Shown: positions 1-10,862 of the stretch, piece after piece
How positions within the stretch are numbered: position 1 is the first letter of the stretch
Layout: each line of letters starts with the position of its first letter
Origin: Phaeodactylum tricornutum CCAP 1055/1
Taxonomy: Eukaryota > Bacillariophyta > Bacillariophyceae > Surirellales > Neidiaceae
Direction: 5' to 3'
Assembly (NCBI RefSeq): GCF_000150955.2
Contig: NC_011680.1
Location: 1 to 64,000, forward strand
DNA length: 64,000 bases
Translations under genes and position numbers: made by a program
Notes under the pieces: model-generated
What the model saw: the letters and a program-made list of their open reading frames with translations, nothing else
Databases searched by the model: none
Told to the model about the DNA's origin: nothing

Positions 1-434
1 ATCTCTCATCGGACGCGCTGCGATATAGCTATACATTTTTGGCAACGGTTGGCATCCGTGACAAATATTTTGGCATTTAGTTTAAATAGTTTGGATATTT
101 AATAATATACTGGCGCCAAATGAAGCTACTTAGAGCGAACACGTTCTGTCCCCTTTAGCGAGTTTTTCACCTTTTTCCATCCCCTTTAGCGTATTTTCTC
201 TCTAAAAAACCTACCAATTAAAACAATTGGAGCCTCTACGAGGCTTTCCCCCAACTTCTACTCTTTCGTCGTATTCTACAAATACATTTGTAAGCAGGTA
301 GAATTCTCTCATGATGATAACATTAGGGGACTGAAAATATATAGCAAAAGTTACTGGCCATAAGCAAGACACCAACGGAAACCCTGTTAGTGCTGCAAAT
401 TCTGACTCAATTCTGGAAACCAATGTCTAAACAG
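1..434. other. AT-rich left edge, no gene seen
   Basis: No convincing coding region is visible. The 11-mer CCCCTTTAGCG occurs twice, at 150-160 and 181-191, about 31 bp apart, which suggests a small decayed tandem repeat. The stretch leads into retroelement-derived DNA and is probably part of the same accessory block. Confidence 0.5.
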
Positions 435-900
435 TCAAGTTCCAGATGGGACCAAAAAGGTGTATATGGCCAACATCATTGTAAGGTCTTTGGATTCTGC
501 AGTCAATCAAGATAGATAGCATTTCCATTTGATCAATAAAAACAATCATCCCAAGGATACATTGTTGAGAAAGAATGATGAAATGTATGTGGATAAGGAT
601 GGATCCAGCTGGTATTTGTGTTGGATAAACAAAAGGTTGGAAGCTTTGGCTTCAGTGGAAAGGTGAAATGTCTGGAGAAAAACTTGCTAACCTCAAGTAA
701 GTAAACCCTGAGCAAGGGGCTGAGTATGCCCTTGCTTTCAAGCTTGCAGACAAACCGGCATTTATCTGGTGGATCCAAGACATTGCAATTGGATTAATTG
801 GTACTGGAAGTGCACTGACAAAATTGGAATTTGTGTTCCCAATGTCAGCTTGAATGACAATTTTGAGTACTGTTTTGGGCAATGGCATGCAGGAGTTGGG
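435..900 (+). mobile_element. Ty1/copia (CoDi-type) pol relic
   Basis: Short stretches on the plus strand resemble the part of diatom copia polyproteins that lies between integrase and reverse transcriptase, including a Trp-rich segment near 620-660 and a segment near 710-780. The likeness is to the family as I know it and was not checked by search. The copy is a fragment, clearly broken in several places, with no recognisable gag, protease or RNase H beside it. It looks old. Confidence 0.5.
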
Positions 901-959
901 TTGTGGCATCCAAGGGGAGCCTGTCAAAATCAATCTTGTGTGTTTAGCCAAAAATCCCA

Positions 960-1510
960 ACACCAATGATTTTGGACAGGTGCAATCCAAGTTGAGTATC
1001 CAGAAACATCATGTTACTAATTTGGGACTTTACTGTTGCCATGCTCAGAAGCATGGTAACTACAATGAATGTGACCACGGTGCTGTGTGTAATACCAAGG
1101 AGACAAATGCAGCAGACCACAGTGGCATCTGGCACACTGTGACCAAAAGGGAAGTGAACAGATTTGCTTTGTACAGAGTTTGTAAAGCTTACAGTTGACA
1201 ATGATTGTGTTATGGTATACACCATTGTGACATGCCTGTGTGACAGGTAACAGACACCAACAATAACATGAATGGTAATCATGTTGAGGATAGCAATCGA
1301 ACCATTGGATTTGTGTCAGCATTATTGTACAACACAATGCATTCACGGAATGACTATGGGAATCCAATGGAAGAGGATACAGGAAAGGATAATACAAATG
1401 AGTGATTGCGCAAACCGGTACTCAAAACTGTCATTCCAGTCGACACTTCACTAGAAGCAAGACAAGTCTTGAGCGCCCTGTGCTGTCTTCAGAAGCCAGG
1501 AGATATTGGG
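960..1510 (+). repeat. dispersed repeat module shared with 62.57-62.94 kb
   Basis: Several blocks match the right end of the window in the same order and orientation. Examples are a CATCATGT block near 1007, GAAGCATGG near 1049, a GTGTGTAATACC-like block near 1085, AACAATGATTGTG-like sequence near 1196, and GTGCTGTCTTCAGAAGCCAG at about 1480-1499. By eye the alignable blocks are roughly two-thirds identical. The right-hand copy lies just upstream of a gag-like reading frame, so the module may be LTR or leader sequence of related copia elements. It has no protein-coding sense that I can see. Confidence 0.55.
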
Positions 1511-2891
1511 CGTTGATACCAATGAAGCAATAGGTAGTTGGGTTTGGTTGTTGCAGTAGTGATGGGTGCAAGCTTGCTATGCAGAAACAACTTGATGAGT
1601 TAGTCCCTTGGGAGTTGACTTGCTGTACAAATTGATGTGGGTATGGTGAAAGCAATTGGATCTTTTTGAAGTGTCCTTGTGGCCATACAGAGGCTTGAAC
1701 TTGTAGTGGCAGGCAGTGGTAAGAAGGTACCATGATATTGTTGTGGTCAATAGATGATGACATAAGGAGGTTGACTTTATTATTAGTTCTCTTGATGAGC
1801 TCTACAAACGCTAGAATGCAAATGATGGAAATTGCTGAACTAATGAGATTCATGAGACAACTTGAGAATCACTATGACATTTGTGCAAATTGGCTAACTT
1901 GCTAATGACCAATGACTGTTTGAATTGACAATGGACAGAATGAAGAATGTCTGCTTGTGTTCATCAATCTGTATGTATCTGTGTAAAGTTCTTGAGATAC
2001 AATTACTTCCGGTCACAACGGATCGGCAAAGATCAATTGGATCCTAAGGACACTCCGACGAATCACGAGACAAATTTTGCTTCCGGGACTGCGACTGAAA
2101 GCTACTGTAACGTTCTCCACAAGTCTACCTTTTCATCACGGCCTGTCCGACGCACGATTTTGTGATTCACAGTATTTGTCGTGTTTGTCCAATTTCTATT
2201 GCCAGGACTTACTGTTAGAGTCCGAGGGGACAGTAAGGGAACGGCTTGTTCTCTTGAACCTCGGGTTTCTTAGTCGGAAGTAAGACGGGACGTCTGTACA
2301 CCTTCCTGTCGGTAATTAGCAAACCTTGACTGCTCGTCTGTTTCCTTTCAATTTACCTTATCAATGAGGAAGCTCCTAAGTTGCTGTGATCAATAGCGAC
2401 TTAAACTTTCCTTTGTCTCTTTACAACGGAGTGTAAAAGACCTCGGTTTAGCAACAATTGTATTTGGACAATAGTGGTCTTTCGTAGAGAACGAGCAAAT
2501 ACAAATTGTGTATTTCCAATATAATAAAGTCTTTTACTTTTATTAAAACTATAGAGAGGCTTTTGGATCCAACTTAGAATGCCTGACTGTTTAGCATGTT
2601 TTGTGTAGTGCTAGTACAACTCAAAAGACTGCATTCTCCAAATGCCTGATGAACGGACTTTGGAAGCCATTGTCGAATAATAGACGCCATCGTCAAATGA
2701 TAGAAACTAGTTGTCGAAATGATAAAACGACAAAAGTATCATTGGAGAAATCGACCCAGTCGACTGTTAGGGTTGAGAAGTTGAAAGAGAAGAAATGAAT
2801 CATCATTCTTCGGTCAACGGTAACAAAGCAACTGGAGATATTGCTGCAAGGACGCAATGAAAAGGATTCGACCAGTACGAAGGATTAAAAA
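1511..2891. other. intergenic, no gene recognised
   Basis: Short open frames occur (for example 2601-2798) but none resembles a known protein or has a convincing start. Composition becomes less AT-rich between about 1980 and 2400, where single-copy intergenic DNA probably begins. The last 300 bp should carry the promoter of the kinase gene at 2892; a GACTGTTAGG motif lies near 2761. Confidence 0.45.
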
Positions 2892-4580
2892 ATGACCTAC
2901 ATAAACTTCTCTATAATTCTCTGCTCGCTACTTTATTTGAGGAAGTGCTGCTGTGATGCGTTTGTGGTGGACAAGCAATCAAAAAGGTGTTTTGTCGACC
3001 CTCTATCGATGGCTTTTTCAGAGAATGGAGGTAGCGGGAGCCGGCGTGTACAGAAAAGCGTCCGTGATCGCACCCAGGAAGAAACGTTTAGTCTGATAAA
3101 AGATGTGCTCCGAGCTGCAGTTGATGCCGGTCCCCGTGCTGGACCTGCCAGAACTATGCAAGCATATCGTGCCTTCGCCACAACAGCCCAGGAGTTCCTG
3201 CCCAAGTTGGCCCAAGGGCCTGAAACCATCTCTCCGGCGGCCGTTCTCCGAACCCTTTTTGAGCGAATGGGTGCTACCTACATCAAGCTAGGCCAGTTCA
3301 TTGCAAGCAGTCCGACTATTTTCCCAAAAGAATACGTATTGGAATTCCAGAAATGTTTGGACCAGACAGAATCTCTACCTTGGCCAATAATCAAGAAAGT
3401 TATTGAGGACGAGCTAGGGCCTATTTCAAAGAATTTCCAATACGTCAACAGCAAACCTCTTGCCTCCGCTAGTATTGCTCAGGTCCACGTTGCAAGACTA
3501 AGAACTGGAGAAGACGTCGTCCTCAAGGTACAAAAGCCGCGCATCGACGAAAGTCTCAAAGCTGACCTTGGTTTCATTTATGTTGCTGCTAGGATTCTAG
3601 AATTCTTCCTCCCTGACTGGGAACGAACATCTCTAGCGGCAATTGCTGGAGATATTCGTTCGTCTATGCTTGAAGAACTTGATTTTGAAAAAGAGGCACA
3701 AAATACAATAGAGTTCAGAAGATTTATTCAAGACAAGGGACTAACAAAGCAGGCAACAGCTCCGTTTGTGTACCCGGCTTTCACAACAAAGAAAGTATTG
3801 ACAATGGAGAGACTCAATGGTGTTAGTCTTTTGGATGAAAACACAATGGGAAAAGTCACCAAGAATCCTCAAATGGGAACGGACGTAATTATTACTGCTC
3901 TGAATATTTGGAGCCTCTCTGTCACAGCAATGCCTTGGTTTCACGCGGATGTACATGCTGGAAATTTGTTACTGCTCAACGACGGACGGGTCGGATTCAT
4001 TGATTTCGGTATTGTAGGGCGGATCAGCGAAAAGGTGTTTCGCTCTGTGAACGAGTTGTCAGCGGCCTTGGTTGTCGGTGATTCTGAGGGGATGGCTATT
4101 GCCCTTTGCAACATGGGAGCGGCAGGTAAAGATGTGGATACGAATCAATTTGGAAAAGACATCCAGCGTGTGCTAGATCGAATGAATACTGTGCAGCCAG
4201 AAATGACTGTCACTGCACACCAGGATGGTATTCTTCAAGGGCAGCTCAACGTGGACGAGGGCGAGGGTACAGATCTGCTCCTTGAACTAGTTGAAGTAAC
4301 AGGTGCGAAATGAGAAACCTAAAAGTTACTTTCTTTGCTCTTCTTACTGTTAGTTTTCTCACTCATTTTTCTTTTTACAGAGAAGAATGGCCTGAAGCTA
4401 CCTCGAGAGTTTGGGTTGCTGGTGAAGCAAAGTCTCTATTTTGACCGGTATCTCAAGATCCTCGCACCAAATGTAGATGTTATGAATGATTCACGAGTCA
4501 TGATTGGGGGTACAAAAAGAGAAGAGTCCGATTCGGTAAACGGATCGGAATTCACGGACACAGTTGTGATTGATGTTTAA
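2892..4580 (+). CDS. ABC1/UbiB (AarF, ADCK) atypical kinase, probably plastid
   Basis: Two exons, 2892-4302 and 4381-4580, with a 78-nt GT-AG intron; the join keeps frame and restores a conserved C-terminal segment, giving 536 aa. All hallmarks of the ABC1 family are visible: KLGQ (about residues 132-135), the Ala-rich loop ASASIAQVH (about 191), the catalytic HADVHAGN (about 351) and DFG (about 371). Family members regulate prenylquinone metabolism and stress responses in plastids and mitochondria. The N-terminus is a short signal peptide followed by CDAFVV, a plausible diatom plastid-import cleavage site. The exact quinone or lipid role cannot be read from sequence. The gene converges on ClpS, 88 bp downstream. 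Confidence 0.9.
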
Positions 4581-4668
4581 TTGTTTTTTCATGAGTACTT
4601 TGGTTGCGTTTCTACTCTAGTAAATTTCAAGCGGCAGAATAGGATATTTAGCAAGACCAGAGTCGTAA

Positions 4669-5178
4669 TTACAGACCTCCTCCTGAGTGTCCACCGTCAA
4701 AGTCTTCATCTGGCGAAATGCTGACAGTCAATCCTTGCCGTTGCAGTCCTAGGCAGTGCTGTTCCGCTTGCTTCTTCCATGTTTTGGTGATGGTCGCTTT
4801 GCCAATGCCATGTGTTTGTACGCAAATTTCGAAAGCAGCTTTTCGATCCAGTGTTCCAATTACCTTACAGAGCGAGCGAATCACATAATTGAACGTATGG
4901 ACTTCGTCGTTGTGCAGTACGACACGCCACATTTCTTCCTTTCTTTTTTGTTCTTCAGGCAACGTCTCGGTTCGGTCCTTGACCAGAATACCTTTCTTGG
5001 TCGTTTTTGCCTTTTCAGTCGACGACATATGAAGCTCGGTGATGTATGCTCGACATGGGGCTGAAACAAAGGTTGGTCCAGCGCTCCCTACCGACCGCAG
5101 TGCCGGGGAAAAGGACGCCACCCGCGTGGAAAACAACGCGACGAGGGCTAGAACAAAAACGTGATGGATCGGCTTCAT
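4669..5178 (-). CDS. clpS: ClpS-like N-recognin adaptor, plastid-targeted
   Basis: Single exon of 169 aa from the ATG at 5178; an earlier in-frame ATG at 5229 would add 17 residues ahead of the signal peptide. After a hydrophobic signal peptide comes ASFSP, a diatom plastid cleavage motif, then a linker and the ClpS fold with WRVVLHNDEVHTFNYVI, which holds the N-degron-binding Asn/Asp and the conserved TF. A second conserved segment with HGIGKA follows. ClpS hands substrates with destabilising N-terminal residues to the Clp protease, here probably in the plastid stroma. It shares a divergent intergenic region with the PP2A gene. Confidence 0.88.
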   Translation of the reverse strand: MKPIHHVFVLALVALFSTRVASFSPALRSVGSAGPTFVSAPCRAYITELHMSSTEKAKTTKKGILVKDRTETLPEEQKRKEEMWRVVLHNDEVHTFNYVIRSLCKVIGTLDRKAAFEICVQTHGIGKATITKTWKKQAEQHCLGLQRQGLTVSISPDEDFDGGHSGGGL

Positions 5179-5680
5179 CCGTGCAGAAATATGGAAAAGA
5201 TGGTTTCTAAAAAGCCAAGGAGCGATCAAAACACATGCGCTATCTCGAAGATTGTACGAGTAGATCCAACAGCCACAGAGAGAAAGGCGGACGAAGAAAG
5301 AGGCAAGTGATGGATGTTACTTACGTTAGGTAATCGTTTTCCCTTACTCGATCGATCGACATCTCTCCGCGTGGAAGAAAAGGAGGGTGGGTGGATCCCG
5401 TCTGTGTGCGACCCGCCGTTTCGAAAGAACGCTTCTATCTATGTAAAACGGTAGTACCCGGATTTGGTACAGAGCACCCGGTTTTCTTATGAAGTACAGT
5501 GTGGCCTTGGTTCGTAGATTGGTTCCCCCTCAGCTAATCGTTTGCGGCTCGTTTCCGGTTTACAGTTAGGTGGTCGCACAGCACGACGTGCCTTTCTTGG
5601 CTACACAGCAACATCTGAGGCATTGATACCAGTTGTATTCAAGGGTCCTGTACTACCCGGAGTTTGAGCCGTAAGACAAC
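5179..5680. promoter_or_regulatory. divergent intergenic region, clpS / PP2Ac
   Basis: These 502 bp lie between the divergent starts of clpS and the PP2A gene and contain no open frame of note. TTTACAGTTAGG ends at 5570, about 110 bp upstream of the PP2A start, and TACAGTGTGG lies near 5495. The same ACTGT/ACAGT core recurs upstream of many genes in this window, so a promoter role is inferred. Confidence 0.4.
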
Positions 5681-7029
5681 ATGTCCCTCGATACTGCAAA
5701 AATCGACGAACATATCGAGCGGCTGCGGGAAGGAAACACATTGACAGAGAACGAAGTCAAGGCTCTGTGCGAAAAGGTACGATTTCCGATTTTGGCCAGA
5801 CCCATTTCATTGCTTGCGTGTGGGGTACGGTAGTGAGCGACGATGATCGGAAGCAATCACAAGGCTCTGCATCAGATGATGGAAGTTGGTCAACGGGACA
5901 GCTAGAGGAAGGCCAACTGCACGTGATGTTTTTCTTTCGATCTATGACTATGCTGTCCTGTCTATGCCTGCATTTCTCATCCGTTTTCAATATTTCCACG
6001 ATCTTTCTCGTAGGCAAAAGAGATCTTGCGAGACGAATCGAATGTGCAGCCTGTTACTGCTCCCGTAACTGTTTGTGGGGACATCCATGGCCAATTCTAT
6101 GATTTGGCGGAGCTTTTCCGTATTGGCGGAGCCTGTCCAGAAACAAACTATCTTTTCATGGGAGATTACGTGGACCGCGGCTATTATTCCCTCGAGACAG
6201 TTACCTTGCTCATGGCTTTGAAGGTTCGCTACCGTAGCCGTATAACAATTCTGCGAGGTAACCATGAGAGTCGTCAAATTACGCAGGTGTACGGATTTTA
6301 CGATGAATGCCTCCGGAAATATGGAAACGCTAATGTGTGGAAGTATTTCACCGATACGTTCGATTATTTACCCATGACTGCGGTTGTATCCGACCGCATT
6401 TTCTGCTTGCATGGCGGACTTTCACCCTCGATCGATACATTGGATCACGCCCGCGAGCTTGATCGAGTCCAGGAAGTTCCTCACGAAGGTCCCATGTGTG
6501 ACCTTGTGTGGTCCGACCCCGATGACCGGTACGTATTGTTATATGAGCTAGATACAGTGTTTGAGTTCCTTTCTAACAATGCACCAACTCATTTACTGCA
6601 GCTGTGGCTGGGGTATATCTCCGCGAGGTGCTGGTTACACCTTTGGTCAAGACATTACGGAACAATTCACGCACATAAATGGTCTCCACTTTATTGCTCG
6701 CGCGCATCAACTCGTCATGGAGGGTTACCAATGGCAGCATAATCGAAGTGTCGTCACTGTCTTTTCGGCACCGAACTACTGCTATCGGTGTGGAAATCAG
6801 GCGGCAATTATGGAAATTGACGATACCGTCGACCAGACCAATAAAGACACCGTCCACGATCACTGCAGATTGTAAGTGCTTGCGATTTGAATTGCTCTTT
6901 GTAACCATATTCTGATTGTGCTAGTATTCTAACGCATTACTTCTTCATTTCGGCAGTTCGCAATTTGATCCTGCCCCGCGAGACGAAAGTTGGCACAAGA
7001 GTTCAAGAACATTGGACTATTTTTTGTGA
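5681..7029 (+). CDS. serine/threonine phosphatase PP2A catalytic subunit
   Basis: Four exons: 5681-5776, 6014-6528, 6602-6871 and 6957-7029, all joined by GT-AG introns in consistent phase, giving 317 aa. The metallophosphatase motifs GDIHG (54-58), GDYVDRG (about 82) and RGNHE (about 114) are intact. The long identity to PP2A rather than PP4 or PP6 runs from the start ([16 protein letters not shown]) to the end (QFDPAPR, then DYFL). The terminal Leu is the residue carboxymethylated by LCMT1 in PP2A. Two oddities: about 10 extra residues sit before SQFDPAPR, and the tail reads TLDYFL where most PP2As have TPDYFL. The first intron (237 nt) is the longest seen here. Confidence 0.95.
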
Positions 7030-7361
7030 GCAGCTTGTAATACCCTTGAGTCTATTGAGTTTGTACAAGCCTAGAAGGGGATAAAAACGGTTTATTGAAG
7101 TTTCGCATGGTTGTTCTATTCCAGATTAGATATGGGTGTACTTTAAATGGATCCGATGAACTGTGGCGTAGTTCCTTACACCTGGGTGAGAATGCGCTTC
7201 CACCACGTGCCCTACTTAAATTTATTCTGCGACTACAAAAAAACATAAATTCCTGAGGGTGGGACCCAATTTGGAGATGATTGTGCTTCGACTTGAGTAA
7301 GTGCAAGTCTTTAAACGTCAGCCGTAAATAAATTAGGGCACCGTATCTGGTATACATGGGG
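7030..7361. other. convergent 3' intergenic region
   Basis: Lies between the 3' ends of the PP2A gene and the pseudouridine synthase gene. No motif, RNA gene or convincing open frame was seen; it should hold both polyadenylation sites. Confidence 0.4.
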
Positions 7362-8222
7362 TCAAAAATTGCTTCTTTTCCGTCTACGGGAAGTCCCAGT
7401 GACAGCCTTCGTTGTTTTTCCTGCTCGACTGAGAGCAGAAACCTCTCCAATGTACCGTGGCCTCCAATCCAAAGCAGTCTCAACCTCCTTTTCGGTCAGG
7501 ATTCGCCATTGCCCTGCCATTGGAACACTCGACAGTGTCAAGCTTCGCCCAATCTGTGTTCGGCACAGTCGTATCACTCCGGAGCCAAGGGCATGGAACA
7601 TTCGTCGAATTTGACGATTCTTCCCTTCACAAATGGTCAACGAAACAAGAGTCGATTTCAACGTCGGATTCGTCTTTACTATCAGCTCATCTACGGGACG
7701 GGTTGTTCCTCCATACTTATCACCAATGTTTACACCCTGCGTACGCATTTTTTCCAACAACGGTGAATGGTTGTCGTAAAAACCCATCACGAGAGCTTCG
7801 TACGTTTTGAACACGGGGTTTCCATGATGCTGATGCGATACTGAATCTTTGTTGGTTACATGATGGACGAGACCACCATCGTTCGTGAGGAGAAGTAGAC
7901 CTGTTGTTTCGGCATCTAACCTGCCAATGGCGTGCAGTTTGGAACGGATCTGGGTTGCTTCGGCGAACGATGCGGGAGTGCGCTCCCGGTCAGCACTTTT
8001 ACCGACATGATTCCAACCAGAAAATCCCTTCATGGATAAAACATCGTCGTACACATTCATGCGTCCCTTCACATCGTTCGCCGCATGTGTTGTTACCACA
8101 TTGATTGGTTTGTGATACAGCAAGACTACAGTTCGTTCAGGAGGACTATACAATGGCTTCGAATAGGCACGACTCTTCACGGTCAGAAATAGAAGTATTG
8201 TGGAACTGCACCTGACTAACAT
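7362..8222 (-). CDS. RsuA/RluB/RluE/RluF-type RNA pseudouridine synthase
   Basis: Single exon of 286 aa from the first in-frame ATG at 8222; the frame stays open a little further upstream only through a GTG. The catalytic motif GRLDAETTGLLLLTND, with the nucleophilic Asp, and the late motif EGKNRQIRRMF identify the bacterial-type family that isomerises uridines in ribosomal RNA. The S4 domain often found at the N-terminus is absent. Instead there is a basic, Ser-rich leader (MLVRCSSTILLFLTVKSRAY) that looks like an organellar presequence, more mitochondrial than plastid because no Phe cleavage motif is visible. The substrate site is unknown. Confidence 0.85.
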   Translation of the reverse strand: MLVRCSSTILLFLTVKSRAYSKPLYSPPERTVVLLYHKPINVVTTHAANDVKGRMNVYDDVLSMKGFSGWNHVGKSADRERTPASFAEATQIRSKLHAIGRLDAETTGLLLLTNDGGLVHHVTNKDSVSHQHHGNPVFKTYEALVMGFYDNHSPLLEKMRTQGVNIGDKYGGTTRPVDELIVKTNPTLKSTLVSLTICEGKNRQIRRMFHALGSGVIRLCRTQIGRSLTLSSVPMAGQWRILTEKEVETALDWRPRYIGEVSALSRAGKTTKAVTGTSRRRKRSNF

Positions 8223-8549
8223 GGCATCTCCGAGCGTATTGTTCACATCGACAACGAAAGGCGCGATACCCTACGACTGTCATGGTGAAGCGCTCTTTTT
8301 GCGGGTGTGGCGATACTTCCGGGGCACATTTTCATTCGTTTCCGTTCCCGTGTAAAGTTTAGGATCTTGAGAACTACGTCACCGAACGTCTGTTTCCGAC
8401 CGCTGAGGCTTTACCTCTTACCGTTTTTTCTATTTTCTGGATTTACAGTTAATAGGTGAAGTGTGGTGTATGGTATGCCGTCTCACGCCCCGTTTTACAT
8501 CGAGCATCTGCTATATGCGCCTTCACAACAATCTAGCAAACCAGAAACC
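8223..8549. promoter_or_regulatory. divergent promoter region of Psi synthase / RPL4
   Basis: 327 bp between divergent starts. The motif TTTACAGTTAA at about 8442-8452 sits roughly 100 bp upstream of the RPL4 start and matches the motif upstream of the PP2A gene. An in-frame upstream ATG at 8463 exists but is unlikely to be the RPL4 start. Confidence 0.4.
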
Positions 8550-9698
8550 ATGGCCGCCCGTCCTCTCGTCAGCGTCTTTTCTCTCTCCGGTGACAAGTCC
8601 GGAGATGTGAGTCTTCCTGCTGTAATGACGGCTCCTCTGCGCCCGGATATCGTTCAGTTTGTGCACACCAACATGAACAAGAACCATCGTCAGGCGTACG
8701 CTGTTAACATTCGCGCCGGAAAGCAAGTTGTCGCGTCGTCTTGGGGTACTGGACGTGCTGTCGCCCGTATTCCTCGTGTTGGTGGAGGTGGTACTTCCCG
8801 TTCTGGACAGGGTGCCTTTGGTAACATGTGCCGTGGTGGACGCATGTTCGACCCCACCAAGACCTGGCGCAAGTGGAATAAGAAGATCAACATTTCGCAG
8901 AAGCGTTATGCCGTTGCTTCTGCCCTAGCTGCCACCGCCGTCCCGGCTCTTGTGATGTCCCGTGGGCATGTCGTCGACAACGTTCCGGAAATTCCCCTCG
9001 TTGTGGAAAACGCCGTTGAGTCTGCCAAGAAGACCTCGGCCGCGAAAGACATCCTCTCCGCCATTGGTGCCTTGGATGATGTCGAAAAAGCGGGAGAATC
9101 GAAGCAAATCCGTGCCGGTAAGGGTAAGATGCGTAATCGTCGTTACACCCTCCGCCGTGGACCTCTCGTTATCTACAAATCGAACGATGGCGTGGAACAG
9201 GCCTTCCGCAATCTTCCCGGCGTAGAGCTATGCTGTGTTGACCGACTGAACCTTTTGCAGCTAGCCCCGGGTGGTCACATGGGACGATTCTGCATCTGGT
9301 CTCAGGCTGCTTTGGAAGAGCTGGACATTATTTACGGAGAAAATGGCAAGCGCATCCCCCAAGCAGCCATGACCAACGCCGACTTGGCCCGTATCATCAA
9401 CTCCGATGAAGTACAGAGTGTCGTCAACCCCGCCAAACCTGGACAGAAGGACAACGCTCCCAAGCAAAATGCTATTCGTAACGTTGAGGCGTTGGAGAAG
9501 CTCGATCCATTTGCCGCCGAAAAGCGCCGTGCCCAAGCTCGCAATGACGAGGCTCGTGCTTCGAAGAAGGCCGAAACTTTGGCGAAAAAGCGTGATAGCC
9601 GCACGGCTAAGAAAGCTTTCAAGGAGCAAGGAAAATCGTTCTATGCAAAGGTTTCCCAGCAAGGAACAGTCTGTGAGAATGGCTTTGCTCTAGAGTAA
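8550..9698 (+). CDS. RPL4: cytosolic 60S ribosomal protein L4 (uL4)
   Basis: Single exon of 382 aa. I place the start at 8550 (context ACC ATG G) because MAARPLVSVFS is the usual L4 N-terminus; the open frame extends 29 codons further upstream. Eukaryotic L4 landmarks are clear: RPDIVQFVHTNMNKN, SWGTGRAVARIPRVGGGG, SGQGAFGNMCRGGRMF, KGKMRNRR and LAPGGHMGRFCIW. The C-terminal tail is Lys/Ala/Arg-rich, as expected for the eukaryote-specific extension. Codon use is strongly biased towards C- and T-ending codons, consistent with high expression. Confidence 0.97.
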   Translation: MAARPLVSVFSLSGDKSGDVSLPAVMTAPLRPDIVQFVHTNMNKNHRQAYAVNIRAGKQVVASSWGTGRAVARIPRVGGGGTSRSGQGAFGNMCRGGRMFDPTKTWRKWNKKINISQKRYAVASALAATAVPALVMSRGHVVDNVPEIPLVVENAVESAKKTSAAKDILSAIGALDDVEKAGESKQIRAGKGKMRNRRYTLRRGPLVIYKSNDGVEQAFRNLPGVELCCVDRLNLLQLAPGGHMGRFCIWSQAALEELDIIYGENGKRIPQAAMTNADLARIINSDEVQSVVNPAKPGQKDNAPKQNAIRNVEALEKLDPFAAEKRRAQARNDEARASKKAETLAKKRDSRTAKKAFKEQGKSFYAKVSQQGTVCENGFALE

Positions 9699-10475
9699 AG
9701 ACCAAGCAAACAATTAAAGATATGGCGCCATGGATTTTTGCGATCTGAATATACCACCTAGCATTTGAGGAGTCGTTCCTTCGTCATGAAAGCTGTCTTT
9801 CCCGTAGTATTAGCCTCAACCAACTAGGCCACCATGTAGTTCACAATCAGTGAAATAACAAGCGCGAACCACATCAATTCGAAAGAACTAATGTGAGAGG
9901 TTACACTAGTCTATTTATGGACTAGTCAAGCCGTTGTATCCATCTCGTGACTGGATTCGAACATACGTCATTACATTGTTTGCCGCGACTCTGACACATT
10001 TCGGAGAGGTTGGGACCCGATTGCCATCGCAAGATCGACATCGAACAAACTTCACTGCTAGGACGGTAAATTACTATTCACTGTAATAACATTGCGACGT
10101 GATTCAGTATGGCCATACGGACCCGGATAACTTGTGACGTAGTCATTGGGGTTATCCTTCGGTCATGCAACTAGTCTAAACCTTGGGCACATCGGATGAT
10201 GTGCTCACTTATTTTATTATAAAGCACTTTGCAAGATGTACTTCTAGTCCCCTTGTGTGCTTGGTTGACCAACATGCAAATTGATTGTCTCCGTGGATGC
10301 GGGACAATGGTCAACGAACTAATTCAATATAGTCCGGATATCGTGTTGACCAGAAATGTACCTACACGTGGATATCAAATCAGACGACATTGAGAGGATC
10401 TGCGATTTTACCTAAATCTGTACATCCCACAGATCTGAAAATCCACTATCGGATCGAGTCTCTACAACTACTGCC
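9699..10475. other. intergenic, upstream of CDGSH gene
   Basis: 777 bp with no convincing open frame. A short box resembling a tRNA B box (GGATTCGAAC near 9952) was examined and rejected because the T-arm does not pair. TTCACTGTAATAAC near 10078 carries the recurrent ACTGT core. Nothing else was recognised. Confidence 0.4.
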
Positions 10476-10862
10476 ATGAAGTACGTCGCCACTGCTCTCT
10501 TCCTCTCCCAGGCTACTGCCTTCACCATCGTTGGCGCTCCTCGTCTCCAGACACGCCTCGCTGCTGCTGAGTACGAAGCGATGGATGGTGAAGGAAAAAT
10601 TAATCTCAAGGTCTGTACTTGCAAAAAAATCAGCATGCTTTCAAAGTTCCTTCCTCGCCTAAGCTTTGTTTTTTACTTTCTAAAGATTGATTTGGACTCA
10701 CCGAAGGTTGCGACGATGGATGACATTGAAAAAGGCAAGAAAGTCTATTGCCGCTGCTGGTTGTCAGGAACCTTTCCCCTTTGCGACGGTACCCATCAGA
10801 AGCACAACGATGCTACGGGCGACAATGTTGGCCCACTAATCGTATCCGTGAAGAAGGAATAG
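10476..10862 (+). CDS. CDGSH iron-sulfur domain protein, plastid-type leader
   Basis: The CDGSH motif [16 protein letters not shown] is complete, giving the three Cys and one His that hold a [2Fe-2S] cluster. The N-terminus [20 protein letters not shown] is a signal peptide with an ATAFTI cleavage site, so plastid import is likely. Positions 10611-10685 look like a 75-nt intron (AAG|GTCTGT to CTAAAG|A). It is a multiple of three and free of stops, so both a spliced 103-aa and an unspliced 128-aa product are possible. The intronic segment is hydrophobic and lies outside the family domain, so I favour splicing. Plant NEET proteins act in iron and redox homeostasis. Confidence 0.85.
   Translation: MKYVATALFLSQATAFTIVGAPRLQTRLAAAEYEAMDGEGKINLKVCTCKKISMLSKFLPRLSFVFYFLKIDLDSPKVATMDDIEKGKKVYCRCWLSGTFPLCDGTHQKHNDATGDNVGPLIVSVKKE

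Noticed and set aside
2601-2798. 65-codon open frame upstream of the ABC1 kinase
   Set aside because: Low-complexity product with no family resemblance; likely leader or chance.
8463-8549. Upstream in-frame start for RPL4
   Set aside because: The family N-terminus begins exactly at the ATG at 8550 with good context; the extra residues are not conserved.
9945-9962. GGATTCGAAC as a tRNA B box (minus strand)
   Set aside because: The five bases on each side of the TTCGAAT loop do not pair as a T-arm, and no matching acceptor or D-arm was found.
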